This document shows positions 19,727 through 28,037 of a stretch of DNA of 57,838 nucleotides, piece by piece. Position 1 is the stretch's first letter, and each line of letters starts with the position of its first letter. The DNA lies in contig NZ_JPGL01000066.1 in NCBI RefSeq assembly GCF_000732615.1, forward strand, positions 1-57,838. The letters are read 5' to 3'. The stretch is from Burkholderia paludis (GTDB lineage: Bacteria; Pseudomonadota; Gammaproteobacteria; Burkholderiales; Burkholderiaceae). The notes below the pieces were generated by a model that was not told the origin of the DNA, made no database searches, and saw only the letters and a program-made list of their open reading frames with translations. The position numbers were made by a program, and so were the translations under genes.

Positions 19727-20728
19727 ATGATATCCGTTCCCCCTCTTGCCGCAAGCACCCGCCCCGACGCCCACCTGAGGTCGCTGCTGGCCTGCGCGAT
19801 ACTGGCCCCGTCCAGCCACAATTCGCAGCCGTGGCGATTCATCGTCGACGGGCCGACGATCGCGGTCTGCGCGGACCGCGCGCGCGCGTTGCCGGTGGTC
19901 GATCCGTTCGACCGCGAGCTGATCATCAGCTGCGGCGCGGCGCTGCTCAACCTGCGCGTCGCACTCGCGCACGCCGGGCTCGCGCACACGATCAGCACCT
20001 ATCCTTCCGACGTCGATCCCGATCTCCTCGCGCTGGTGCGGGTATGCGACGACGGCTATGCCGACCCGGCCCTCGGTGCGCTGTTCGAGGCCATTACGGA
20101 GCGCGTCACGACCCGCGCGCCGTTCGAATCGACCGCCGTGCCGGACGAGATCCAGCGCGAACTGATCGCGGCCGGCGTCGCGGAAGGCGCTGAAGTCGCG
20201 TGCATCGACTCGGTCGCGCATCGCGCGCGGGTCGCCGAGCTGGTTGCGCAAGCCGATCAGCAGCAATTCGCGGACCCGCGCTTCCGGCGCGAGCTGGCGA
20301 GCTGGATCGATCCGCGCCGGCACGTCGACGGCATGCCGGCGTTCGCGGCCGGCGTGCCGGCGTTGCTGGACTTCGCGGCCCCCGTCGTGACGATGGCGGT
20401 ACGGACATTCGATCTCGGCAACGGGCTGGCCGCGCTGCATCACCAGCTCGTCGGCGCCTCCCCGCTGATCGTCTGTATCTCGACCGCGCGCGACGATCGC
20501 GACGCATGGCTCGCCGCCGGGCAGGCGCTGGAGCGCATCCTGCTCGTCGCGGCGCGCGCGGGCCATACGGCGTCGTACCTGAACCAGCCGATCGAGACGG
20601 CCGAGCTGCGCGCCCACCTGCGCCGCACGCTCGGGCTGCACGGCGAGCCGCAATTGCTGCTGCGGGTCGGACGCGGCCCGCATACGCCGCATTCGCCGCG
20701 CCGCCCGCTCGACGAGGTCGTCTCCTGA
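19727..20728 (+). CDS. Acg-like nitroreductase-family FMN protein
   Basis: The 333-aa product has the nitroreductase signature APSSHNSQPWRF near the N-terminus and two fused nitroreductase-like halves, as in the mycobacterial Acg family, whose members sequester FMN and are induced in dormancy. A second conserved stretch is HHQLVGASPLIVCIS. ATG at 19727 follows CTGGAGATGCCCGC. It follows a perfect FNR-like box and is succeeded by a cytochrome c gene 47 bp downstream, probably in one operon. Confidence 0.85.
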   Translation: MISVPPLAASTRPDAHLRSLLACAILAPSSHNSQPWRFIVDGPTIAVCADRARALPVVDPFDRELIISCGAALLNLRVALAHAGLAHTISTYPSDVDPDLLALVRVCDDGYADPALGALFEAITERVTTRAPFESTAVPDEIQRELIAAGVAEGAEVACIDSVAHRARVAELVAQADQQQFADPRFRRELASWIDPRRHVDGMPAFAAGVPALLDFAAPVVTMAVRTFDLGNGLAALHHQLVGASPLIVCISTARDDRDAWLAAGQALERILLVAARAGHTASYLNQPIETAELRAHLRRTLGLHGEPQLLLRVGRGPHTPHSPRRPLDEVVS

Positions 20729-20775
20729 TTGCACCCGGCGACCCGATGCCCCACCCGATCCGGACAAGGAAACAC

Positions 20776-21111
20776 ATGAAACGCCTGCGTTGCCTCGCCT
20801 TCTGCCTGATCGCCGCGACGGCCGGCCCGGCCGCCGCGCAGACCGCCGCGCCCGAGCCGACCGACCTCGTCAACGCGCAGCACTGCATGTTCTGCCATAC
20901 GTCCGACCAGGCGTTCCTCGGGCCGTCGTTCCACGAGATCGCACAGCGGTATCGCGGCGATCCGGCGGCCGCCACGGAACTGGAACGCAAGCTGCGCGTG
21001 GGCGGCCGCGCGCACTGGGGCGACACGCCCATGCCGTCGGCCGAGGATCGCGGCGGCCCGCTATCCGCCGACGATGCGCACCAGCTCGTGCAATGGGTGT
21101 TGAGCCAGTAG
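20776..21111 (+). CDS. Periplasmic c-type cytochrome
   Basis: The 111-aa product has a Sec signal peptide (cleavage near AAAQ), a single haem-binding CMFCH motif and a likely axial Met in GDTPMPS, giving a small class I monohaem cytochrome of about 9 kDa mature mass. ATG at 20776 follows AAGGAAACAC. It is probably co-transcribed with the nitroreductase gene. A role in electron delivery under low oxygen is inferred from context. Confidence 0.88.
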   Translation: MKRLRCLAFCLIAATAGPAAAQTAAPEPTDLVNAQHCMFCHTSDQAFLGPSFHEIAQRYRGDPAAATELERKLRVGGRAHWGDTPMPSAEDRGGPLSADDAHQLVQWVLSQ

Positions 21112-21151
21112 CCGGCTCGCGGCCCCGCGGCTCCACGGCTCCACAGCTCTC

Positions 21152-22138
21152 ATGTCGACCGTCGTCAAACGCGCCCCCGCCGCGACGCCCGCGAACGCAC
21201 GCGGCAAGCGCACGCGTTCGCGGCCCGATGCGATCGTCGGCGACGACGTCGCCCGACGCCGCTCACGCCGGACGCTCGCCGGCAGCGCAAACCGCACGCG
21301 CGACGACGACGATGCCGTGCTGCTGCAGCGCGCGGGCATGCGCGGCATCCGGCTGCAACTCGACTACTGGAAAGCCGAGGAGCGCCTGCAGAGCGAGCGC
21401 ATCGGCCATGCCGTCGTGATCTACGGCAGTACGCGCATCGTCGCCCCCACGGTCGCGCACGCGCGGCTGGACGAAGCGAACCGGCTGCTCGCCGCGCACC
21501 CGCACGACGCCGGCCGGCGGCGCGCCGTCGCAGAGGCGAGCCGGCTCGTCGAACTCAGCGCGTATTACCGCGTCGCACGCGCATTCGGCCGCATCGTCGC
21601 CCACGCCGACCGGTGCACGCGCGCCGCGCGGCTCGCCATCGTCACCGGCGGCGGCCCCGGCATCATGGAGGCCGCCAACCGCGGCGCCTACGAGCGCGGT
21701 GCGCCGAGCATCGGCTTCAACATCGAGTTGCCGCGCGAACAGGCGCCGAATCCGTATCTCACGCCCGGCCTGCGCTTCCGGTTTCACTATTTCGCGATCC
21801 GCAAGCTGCACCTGCTCGAGCGTGCGAAGGCGGCCGTATTCTTCCCCGGCGGCTACGGCACGTTCGACGAGCTGTTCGAAGTCCTGACGCTGCTGCAGAC
21901 GCGCAAGATCGCGCCGCTGCCGGTCGTCCTCGTCGGCGAGGCGTACTGGCGCCGCGCGATCGACCTGGCCTTCCTCGCGGACGAAGGGATGATCGACCGT
22001 CGCGACCTCGACCTGTTCACGTACTGCGAATCCGCGCCCGACATCTGGCGCGCGATCGGCTGCTGGTATGCGCAGCGGCGGCGGCGCGCGACGCGACCGG
22101 TGCGACGCCGCGCCGCGCCGGCGACGCGTGCCGTGTAG
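21152..22138 (+). CDS. LOG-family (lysine decarboxylase-like) protein
   Basis: The 328-aa product has the Rossmann-type TIGR00730/LOG fold with VTGGGPGIMEAANRGAYE and the signature PGGYGTFDELFE. Family members that were tested are cytokinin-activating nucleoside 5'-monophosphate phosphoribohydrolases, not lysine decarboxylases. An N-terminal basic extension (about 60 residues) and a basic C-terminal tail are unlike the compact LOG proteins. The TAG stop lies inside the shared promoter element of the next gene. Confidence 0.85.
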   Translation: MSTVVKRAPAATPANARGKRTRSRPDAIVGDDVARRRSRRTLAGSANRTRDDDDAVLLQRAGMRGIRLQLDYWKAEERLQSERIGHAVVIYGSTRIVAPTVAHARLDEANRLLAAHPHDAGRRRAVAEASRLVELSAYYRVARAFGRIVAHADRCTRAARLAIVTGGGPGIMEAANRGAYERGAPSIGFNIELPREQAPNPYLTPGLRFRFHYFAIRKLHLLERAKAAVFFPGGYGTFDELFEVLTLLQTRKIAPLPVVLVGEAYWRRAIDLAFLADEGMIDRRDLDLFTYCESAPDIWRAIGCWYAQRRRRATRPVRRRAAPATRAV

Positions 22139-22225
22139 GAATCCGCCGACGCCCAGCGCACGATTCCTACCGCAGCTTCGGGGCATGCCGATTGAATCGC
22201 GCCGGCGCGGCCACGATACTGGAGA
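22134..22225 (+). promoter_or_regulatory. Shared promoter element upstream of a small-protein gene
   Basis: TGTAGGAAT (22134) with an inverted ATTCCTAC (22163-22170), TACCGCAGCTTC (22168), a -35-like TTGAAT (22192-22197), a 17-bp spacer and a -10-like GATACT (22215-22220). Offsets from the first block (34, 58 and about 81 bp) equal those at 17495-17581. It leads to the gene at 22278 with a leader of about 50 nt. Confidence 0.6.
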
Positions 22226-22277
22226 CACGGATCACGGCTGCGCGGTATCCGGATTCAGGACCCACAGGAGAGTCGCC

Positions 22278-22502
22278 ATGTCCCACGCTATCCATCTTTC
22301 CGATTCGCTCGATCAGGCCGACCAGCCCGACGCCCCCGCGCTCGACACGCTGGCGCTCGTCGCCCTCGCGCGCGATGCCGGCATGCTCGTGATCCTCGAC
22401 GGACAGATCGGCCGCGAGCGGTACGAAAGCGTGACGGGATCGATCGCCACGCTGGCCCGCTTCGCGCAGGCGCTGCAGCAGTCGGCGCTCAAGGCCGCGT
22501 GA
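22278..22502 (+). CDS. Small conserved hypothetical protein (74 aa)
   Basis: The acidic, soluble product is predicted mostly helical, with no membrane segment or cysteines. It has a strong ribosome-binding site (CAGGAGAGTCGCC before ATG) and a dedicated promoter element shared with the fnr-type gene, both of which argue that it is real. The family is not recognised. Co-regulation suggests a role in the low-oxygen response. Confidence 0.7.
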   Translation: MSHAIHLSDSLDQADQPDAPALDTLALVALARDAGMLVILDGQIGRERYESVTGSIATLARFAQALQQSALKAA

Positions 22503-22896
22503 AGGCGGCGTGAACGGTCGCGCCGCCGTGAGTGACGAGCGGCACGGTGCCGCCGCCGCGACGCGACAACGACCGCGCCCCGGCATCAGGCCATGAACGT
22601 GTTCGATTGCCTCATCCCGATCCGGGTCGTCCCGGCGCGCGGCCCGTCGATCGCGGCTGCGCGCCCGGTATCGGGCGTACGGCCTGGCGCAAACGCGCGC
22701 TCGCCCGTACCGTCCGGCGATACGCGCGTCATGCGGCTCCTGCCACGGTAGCCGCCCGTTTCGATGGCGGCCTTCCCGATCGCCATCGCCCCATCCGTCC
22801 GCATCGCTTAACTCACCTGATCGCCGCGTCGTTTGACGCCTGCGTAGACGCCCGCGTTTCCACGCGGACGCCTCATCCGGCCGCGACCCGCCTGCG
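22503..22896. other. Intergenic region between convergent genes
   Basis: A short stem (GGCGGCG at 22504-22510 with CGCCGCC at 22521-22527) follows the small-protein gene and may terminate it. A 72-codon minus-strand frame (22586-22804) has a weak AGGTGAG upstream but no recognisable protein character, and is not called. Confidence 0.4.
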
Positions 22897-23547
22897 TTAC
22901 TCGACCACCAGGTCGTCGACGACGGCGCGCACGCCGCGCGCCGACCACGCGGCCCCGCGCACGGCCTTGCGCTCGGCGAACGAGCCGACCTTGCCGGTCA
23001 GCCGCACGGTGCCGTCGCGCACCTCCACGCCGATGTGTTTCGCCTCGCGCTCGGCATGGCGCAGGATCGCGCGCCTGATGCTGCCGCCGATGTCGGCCGA
23101 GTCGACCGCTCCCCGCACGGCGATATGGTCGGTCACGCCGGTCACGCTGTGCATCTGCGAGATCGTCCGCACGGCCAGATGGCTCTGGTAGGCCCACTCG
23201 ACCCTGCCGGACAACGTGATCCAGCCGTGCTCGACCTGCACCTTGACGGCCTCGTCGTGCAGTCCGACCGTCCAGTGCAGCACCGAGCGCACCGCGTTCG
23301 CGATGTCCTCGTCGGTGCGGACGTCGTCGTTCGGCAGATGCACGGTCAGGTCGACGACGAGCGCCCTGACGCCGCCCACGCGGTTCGCCGCGCGCTCGAT
23401 CGCCAGTTTCTCCGCATAGCTCGGCGGGTGCCCCGACAGCGTCACGATCCGGTCGGCCACCTCGACACCGATTCGCGTCGCGTCGATCGCCGGGTCGGAC
23501 GCCAGTTCGTCCTGCACGTCCTGCTTCAACTGCCTGTCGGTTTTCAT
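22897..23547 (-). CDS. Triple BON-domain protein
   Basis: The 216-aa product has three consecutive BON domains (about residues 5-70, 78-146 and 148-215), each with the typical VxxG-x-VxLxG pattern, for example GWITLSGRVEW and GTVRLTGKVGS. BON domains are thought to bind membranes or ligands and occur in OsmY-like stress proteins. No signal peptide is seen, so it is probably cytoplasmic. ATG at 23547 follows GGGAGTGCAGGCG. An FNR-like box lies 77 bp upstream. Confidence 0.9.
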   Translation of the reverse strand: MKTDRQLKQDVQDELASDPAIDATRIGVEVADRIVTLSGHPPSYAEKLAIERAANRVGGVRALVVDLTVHLPNDDVRTDEDIANAVRSVLHWTVGLHDEAVKVQVEHGWITLSGRVEWAYQSHLAVRTISQMHSVTGVTDHIAVRGAVDSADIGGSIRRAILRHAEREAKHIGVEVRDGTVRLTGKVGSFAERKAVRGAAWSARGVRAVVDDLVVE

Positions 23548-23623
23548 CGCCTGCACTCCCGTGAGCCGCGGCGTGCCTGTCAGCCGCACCCTTCCAGATT
23601 TGCACACGCGCGGCCTGGAATCG

Positions 23624-23637
23624 CTGACGCAGGTCAA
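23624..23637 (-). promoter_or_regulatory. FNR/Anr-like box upstream of the BON-protein gene
   Basis: CTGAC-GCAG-GTCAA, one mismatch. On the minus strand AAATCT at 23601-23596 sits at class II distance. The gene starts at 23547. Confidence 0.65.
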
Positions 23638-23848
23638 CGGACGCGTCACGTCGCGCGTCGCGGCCTGCCGGTGCGTCGCCTGACGAAGGCCGGGCCGCCT
23701 TGTCGTGAAATCGCCAATGCGCGACGCGCCACACATGCCATGCGCCGCGCCGCGCCGCGAAGACTCGCACGACGGAACGCCAACGGCGCGCGGATCGCGG
23801 ATCGCGCCGCGCGCCGGATGCTTCGTCAGGGCGACCCGCGCCGCCCGA

Positions 23849-24283
23849 TCAGCCGATCGTCAGCTTCTTCTGCCCGACCGGCGCCTTCTTCGGCAGCGTC
23901 AGCGTCAGCACGCCGTCCTGATATTTTGCCGTTGCCTTGGCGTCGTCGATCTCGCCCGCCAGCGAGAACGAGCGGCTGATCGCGCCGCTGTAGCGCTCGC
24001 GCCGGATCACGCGCTCGCCTTCCTTCTGTTCGCTGTCACGCTCGATCCTCGCGTTGATCGATACGGTTCCGCCCGTCACCTGGACCTCGATGTCGTCCCG
24101 GGCAACGCCGGGCAGTTCCGCGTCGACCTTGTAGGCGTCGTCGCTTTCCGTCACGTCGATCTTCATCGACGCGAGATCCGGCTGGTCCGTCGTCGCCATC
24201 CCGCGCAGCGGCCTGAACAGCCCCTGAAACAGGTCGGAAACGGGATCGATCGAAAACGGATCGTAACGCGTGAGATGGCTCAT
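23849..24283 (-). CDS. Small heat-shock protein (Hsp20/alpha-crystallin)
   Basis: The 144-aa chaperone has an N-terminal arm (MSHLTRYDPF), a full alpha-crystallin domain (DAYKVDAELPGVARDDIEV to DGVLTLTLPKK) and the C-terminal tail. It holds unfolding proteins in the cytoplasm. Length is typical. ATG at 24283 follows GAGGAGTGCGAACC. It sits between a DUF1488 gene and the BON gene on the same strand and has its own FNR-like box about 150 bp upstream. Confidence 0.95.
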   Translation of the reverse strand: MSHLTRYDPFSIDPVSDLFQGLFRPLRGMATTDQPDLASMKIDVTESDDAYKVDAELPGVARDDIEVQVTGGTVSINARIERDSEQKEGERVIRRERYSGAISRSFSLAGEIDDAKATAKYQDGVLTLTLPKKAPVGQKKLTIG

Positions 24284-24436
24284 GGTTCGCACTCCTCGTA
24301 CGGTTGACCTGCGGCCGGCGCTTTCGTCCCGCCAGCGCGGCGCCGCGACGAAGACCGGGTCGGCGCGACACCGCATGCCGCGCAACGGACGAACGATCAT
24401 CAGGATTCCAGCGTAATGGCCCGCGCCCGCAGGTGC

Positions 24437-24450
24437 TTGACGCGCGTCAA
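24437..24450 (-). promoter_or_regulatory. FNR/Anr-like box upstream of hsp20
   Basis: Perfect TTGAC-GCGC-GTCAA lying just past the DUF1488 stop. On the minus strand TACGCT at 24415-24410 is a weak -10 at class II distance. Confidence 0.75.
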
Positions 24451-24462
24451 TACAACGGACGC

Positions 24463-24738
24463 TCACGCGCAGAACCGGAAATAGCCGCTGTGCAGCATGA
24501 TCGGCCGGCCGTCCATCTCCTCGAGCAGGCAGCGTGCCGCGCGCTCGATCGCGGGGCGATGGCGCGCGAAGGCATTCACCAGATCCTGTTCGCGCGGCGA
24601 CGCCGCCCGGAAGTGATCCTCGAGCGCCGCCGCGGTAATCGCGCAGCGCACGAGACGGCCTTCGACCAGCGCCGGAAAACTCAGCGCCGGATCGAGGCTG
24701 CAATACGTCGGATGTTCGGCCGGGAAAGAGATCTGCAT
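24463..24738 (-). CDS. DUF1488-family small protein
   Basis: The 91-aa product starts MQISFPAEHPTYC and contains the DUF1488 pattern of an early beta hairpin (VRCAITAAALEDHF) followed by helices (FARHRPAIERAARCLLEE). Function is unknown for the family. ATG at 24738 is chosen over a GTG nine bases earlier. It lies 110 bp downstream of a universal stress gene on the same strand and may be read with it. Confidence 0.75.
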   Translation of the reverse strand: MQISFPAEHPTYCSLDPALSFPALVEGRLVRCAITAAALEDHFRAASPREQDLVNAFARHRPAIERAARCLLEEMDGRPIMLHSGYFRFCA

Positions 24739-24848
24739 GATGATCACCAGAACAGGTCGTACAAGGGCTGGCGCCGGCTTGAGGGCGTTGCGCGCCGTGT
24801 GCGATGCGTACGCTCGCCGCGCCGCCGCCCGCCGGCGCGTGCAACACG

Positions 24849-25319
24849 CTAGGCGACGGCCGCCGCCGGTGCGGCTTCGCTGCCGCGCACGAGCAGGACC
24901 GGGCGGCTCGACGCGCGCAGGAATCGTTCGGCGACGCTGCCGAGGAACAGCCGCCGGACCCCGCGGCGCCCGTGCGTACCGATCACGGCCAGATCGATCG
25001 ACCGGTCGTCGACGTAGCGCTGCAGTCTCTCGGCGACATTCTGGCCGATCTCGGTCTCGACGAGTTCCGTCTCGCCGTTGACGCCCGCGTGCGCGATGGT
25101 CCGTTCCACGTCTCGCAGCACCGACGCACCGTCGCGCCGGATCTCGTCGAGCATCGCGTCCGGGTCCATGCGTCCGCCGTAGGTGATCAGCAGGGACTTG
25201 TCGACGACGAACACGGCGAACAGGCGGGCGCCATACGATCGCGCCACCTTCAGGCCTTCGTCGAGCGCCAGTTTCGATGACGGACTCCCATCCACGGCAA
25301 CCATGATGTTCGTGTACAT
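24849..25319 (-). CDS. Universal stress protein, single domain
   Basis: The 156-aa UspA-fold protein begins MYTNIMVAVDGSPSSKLAL and ends with the nucleotide-binding motif GTHGRRGVRRLFLGSVAER. It is close in sequence to the product at 14990, so the two are likely paralogues. ATG at 25319 follows AGCGAGGTCGGT. An FNR-like box with a GATGAT -10 lies 79 bp upstream. Confidence 0.93.
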   Translation of the reverse strand: MYTNIMVAVDGSPSSKLALDEGLKVARSYGARLFAVFVVDKSLLITYGGRMDPDAMLDEIRRDGASVLRDVERTIAHAGVNGETELVETEIGQNVAERLQRYVDDRSIDLAVIGTHGRRGVRRLFLGSVAERFLRASSRPVLLVRGSEAAPAAAVA

Positions 25320-25397
25320 ACCGACCTCGCTGGATGAACCGACGCGCCGGCGGCGTTCGGCCTGGCTTTCATCATCGGCGTTCGCCGCAGGCGGGCG

Positions 25398-25411
25398 TTG
25401 ATGGAGGTCAA
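25398..25411 (-). promoter_or_regulatory. FNR/Anr-like box upstream of a universal stress gene
   Basis: Perfect TTGAT-GGAG-GTCAA. On the minus strand GATGAT at 25376-25371 sits at class II distance, the same hexamer as at the 14917 site. Confidence 0.8.
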
Positions 25412-25452
25412 CGGTTCGCCAGCGCGGCAAAACCGGAACACGCGACGCCGAT

Positions 25453-25911
25453 CTACCGGGGAGCGGCCGGCAAGCGCGACGGGTTCACGTACGGCCCGAA
25501 GCCCTGCTCGATGTCGAGGATCTTCGTCGCGCATGCATCGTATTGCCAGCCCGGGCCGCCATCGCTGTCGTACATGCCCTTGCACATCGCCTTGAGCCGG
25601 ATCGTCGAGGCGCCGTCGCCCGACGCCGTGCGGGATGCCCACAGATAGACTTCGCCGGCCAGCAGTGGAGGCGCCGTCTCGATCGTGTCCGCGTCGGCGC
25701 GCGTGATCCGGGACGACGAATGTGCTTCGACATAGCGGCGCGCCAGACGCCACGCACGATCGCATTCGGCGGCGGTCCCGCACGACAGCGTCGCGGCCTG
25801 ACGCGTCGCGAGCAATTGCGTTTCCGTCGACCGGAAGGCGGCGTCATACGCAGCACCCGCACACGCGCCCAACGCAAGCAGCACGCCGACCGCCAACACC
25901 CGTCGTTTCAT
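25453..25911 (-). CDS. Putative lipoprotein of unknown function
   Basis: The 152-aa product has a lipoprotein signal with lipobox LGAC (Cys near residue 17). The mature part holds four further cysteines, two in a CGTAAEC loop and two in the C-terminal half (MCKGMYDSD, YDACATK), so disulfides are likely in the periplasm. The family is not recognised. An FNR-like box at 26067 with a TACAGT -10 lies upstream on the minus strand. Confidence 0.7.
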   Translation of the reverse strand: MKRRVLAVGVLLALGACAGAAYDAAFRSTETQLLATRQAATLSCGTAAECDRAWRLARRYVEAHSSSRITRADADTIETAPPLLAGEVYLWASRTASGDGASTIRLKAMCKGMYDSDGGPGWQYDACATKILDIEQGFGPYVNPSRLPAAPR

Positions 25912-26066
25912 CGCCAATGCCTCGCACCCTTCGCGTACCGCTCGCTAGCGAGCGGCATGATCGCCCGCGACGTCGTTCCGGCCGCGTCGCGGCAAACATG
26001 CCGCATGGCGCGCGCCGCAGGTCGCACGCGCTGGAATCGACTGTATTGCCGTCACCGGGAATCCGG

Positions 26067-26080
26067 TTGACCTGCATCAA
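26067..26080 (-). promoter_or_regulatory. FNR/Anr-like box upstream of the lipoprotein gene
   Basis: Perfect TTGAC-CTGC-ATCAA. On the minus strand TACAGT at 26045-26040 is near class II distance and leads to the lipoprotein gene at 25911, with a leader of about 120 nt. Confidence 0.7.
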
Positions 26081-26183
26081 GCGTCCGCCGCCACGCGACG
26101 GACCGGGCGAAACGGGAGGCTGCGGCGGCGGCGCTTCAACACCGGGCTGCGACAAGCCGCCCGGTCGCCCGGCATCGACGCGC

Positions 26184-26197
26184 TTGATGCGCGTCAA
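26184..26197 (+). promoter_or_regulatory. FNR/Anr-like box upstream of the kinase-fusion gene
   Basis: Perfect TTGAT-GCGC-GTCAA. TGCAAT at 26220-26225 is a plausible -10 on the plus strand. The gene begins at 26363. Confidence 0.75.
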
Positions 26198-26362
26198 GCC
26201 CCGATCGGCTCCAGTCGGCTGCAATAGGGTTCGTCGGACAAGTCGCGCGGGCCCGACGGCCCGATCCCGCGACATCGAGCAGACGGGAACCTGCCGTTCC
26301 CGTTCGCCCCCAACCCGCGGGCGCCGCGACAGGTACGCGCGCGCCGCATCGATCCATTCGCC

Positions 26363-27979
26363 ATGCCCCGAGCACCACGCCAGTCGTTCACGCCGAGTCG
26401 CGGCGCCGCGCGACGAACCGCCACGCAACTCGATCGCGCATTGCGCCGGCCCGCCACCTATCCGCACCCCGCCGGCCGCATCGAACGGATCGAAACCCAC
26501 CTGTCCGTCGTGTATCTGGCGGGGCGTTACGCGTACAAGCGCATCAAGCCCGTTCGCTTCGCGTTCGTCGATCTCGTGCGACCCGCGCAGCGACGCCGCT
26601 GCGCACTCGCGGAGTACACGCTCAACCGGCCGCTCGCCGGCCCGCTGTATCTCGACGTCTGGCCGCTCGTCGCGCGCGGCCGGCGCAGCGCATTCGGCCC
26701 ATCCGTGCGGACCGGCGCGCACCGGCATCGGCAGGCGGCGGCGCCGGGCGAGTACGTGGTGCGCATGCGCCGGTTCGATGCGCAGGCGATGTTGTCGGTT
26801 CGCAGCGCGTCGCACGATGCGGGGCTCGCGGATGCGGACGCGCTCGCCCGGACGCTGGCCCGCCATCATCTGCACGCGCCGCGCCATGCGCCGCGCGGCC
26901 ACCCGGGCAGCGCGGCGAGCGTCGCGGCCCAATGCCTGGCGTTGCGCGACACGCTCGACGTCACGGCGCCCGACGAAGCCGCGTTGCGCCGCTGGTACGA
27001 AGCCGAGCTGGCCCGTATCGCGCCGCGGCTCGCCGACCGGCACGCGAACGGCTTCGTGCGCGCATGCCACGGGGACCTGCATCTCGAGAACATCGTCCGC
27101 TGGCGGAACCGGATCCTGATGTTCGACTGCATCGAGTTCGACGATGCGCTGCGCTGGATCGACGTGGCCAGCGATCTCGCATTCGCCTGGATGGATTTCG
27201 CCGCGCGCGGGCGGGCCGATTGCGCGCACCGCCTGCTGTCCGGCTGGCTCGCCCGCACCGGCGACCATGCGGCACTGGGCGTGCTGCCGTGCTACTTCGT
27301 CTATCGCGCGCTGGTGCGTGCGCTGACCGCGCGGCTGCGCGGCGACGAGGCGGCGCGCAGCCGCTATCTGCGGATGGCGTCCGACATGGCCGCGCAGCGG
27401 CGCCATGCGCAGCCGATGCTGCTGCTGTGCCACGGGATGTCCGGCTCGGGCAAATCGGCCGCCAGCCGTGCGCTGGCGGAACGGCTCGGCGCCATCCGGC
27501 TGTCCAGCGACGACGAACGCAAGCGCTTCGCCGGCGCGCCGGCGGAGGCCCGGCTGTCCCCGGCCGCCTATTCGGACACGGCGATCGACGCCGTCTACGC
27601 AAGACTGCTTTCGCAGGCCGGCACGGTACTCGCCGGCGGCTACACCGCGATCGTCGATGCGACGTTCCTGCTCCGGCGCAACCGGACCGCCTTCCTCTCG
27701 CTCGCCGCGCGGCTCGGCGTGCGCGTCGCGATTCTCGATTTCACCGCGAGCCGGGCGACGCTCGTCTCGCGTGTCGCGGCCCGGGCCGCGCGCGGGCGCG
27801 ACGCCTCCGATGCCGACACGGCCGTGCTGGCACGACAGCTCGACCATGCCGAACCGCTGACCGGGCCCGAGGCCGCCCTCGCGATCCGCTTCGAAACCGA
27901 GTGCGAGGTCGCGGCTTACGACAGCCGCGCGTTCTGGGCGCCGTTGCTTGACGCGCCGCACATCCGGACGCCGCGCTGA
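26363..27979 (+). CDS. APH-like kinase fused to a P-loop kinase/AAA domain
   Basis: The 538-aa product joins an N-terminal aminoglycoside-phosphotransferase-like domain (about residues 30-330, with catalytic HGDLHLEN and metal-binding FDCIEFDDALRWIDVASDLA) to a C-terminal P-loop domain with Walker A GMSGSGKSA near residue 357 and a later VDATFLLRRNR stretch. This two-kinase layout occurs widely in proteobacteria beside stress proteins, and its substrate is unknown. The C-terminal half resembles zeta-toxin or nucleotide kinases. A strong FNR-like box lies upstream. Confidence 0.85.
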   Translation: MPRAPRQSFTPSRGAARRTATQLDRALRRPATYPHPAGRIERIETHLSVVYLAGRYAYKRIKPVRFAFVDLVRPAQRRRCALAEYTLNRPLAGPLYLDVWPLVARGRRSAFGPSVRTGAHRHRQAAAPGEYVVRMRRFDAQAMLSVRSASHDAGLADADALARTLARHHLHAPRHAPRGHPGSAASVAAQCLALRDTLDVTAPDEAALRRWYEAELARIAPRLADRHANGFVRACHGDLHLENIVRWRNRILMFDCIEFDDALRWIDVASDLAFAWMDFAARGRADCAHRLLSGWLARTGDHAALGVLPCYFVYRALVRALTARLRGDEAARSRYLRMASDMAAQRRHAQPMLLLCHGMSGSGKSAASRALAERLGAIRLSSDDERKRFAGAPAEARLSPAAYSDTAIDAVYARLLSQAGTVLAGGYTAIVDATFLLRRNRTAFLSLAARLGVRVAILDFTASRATLVSRVAARAARGRDASDADTAVLARQLDHAEPLTGPEAALAIRFETECEVAAYDSRAFWAPLLDAPHIRTPR

Positions 27980-28037
27980 CGCGCGTCGCGCGGCAGGCAG
28001 CGCATGCGCGCCGCAACGGAAACCGGAGCGTCCCGGC

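Noticed and set aside
22586..22804. 72-codon minus-strand frame as a small gene
   Set aside because: Weak initiation region, low-complexity residue content and no protein pattern. High GC alone keeps such frames open.
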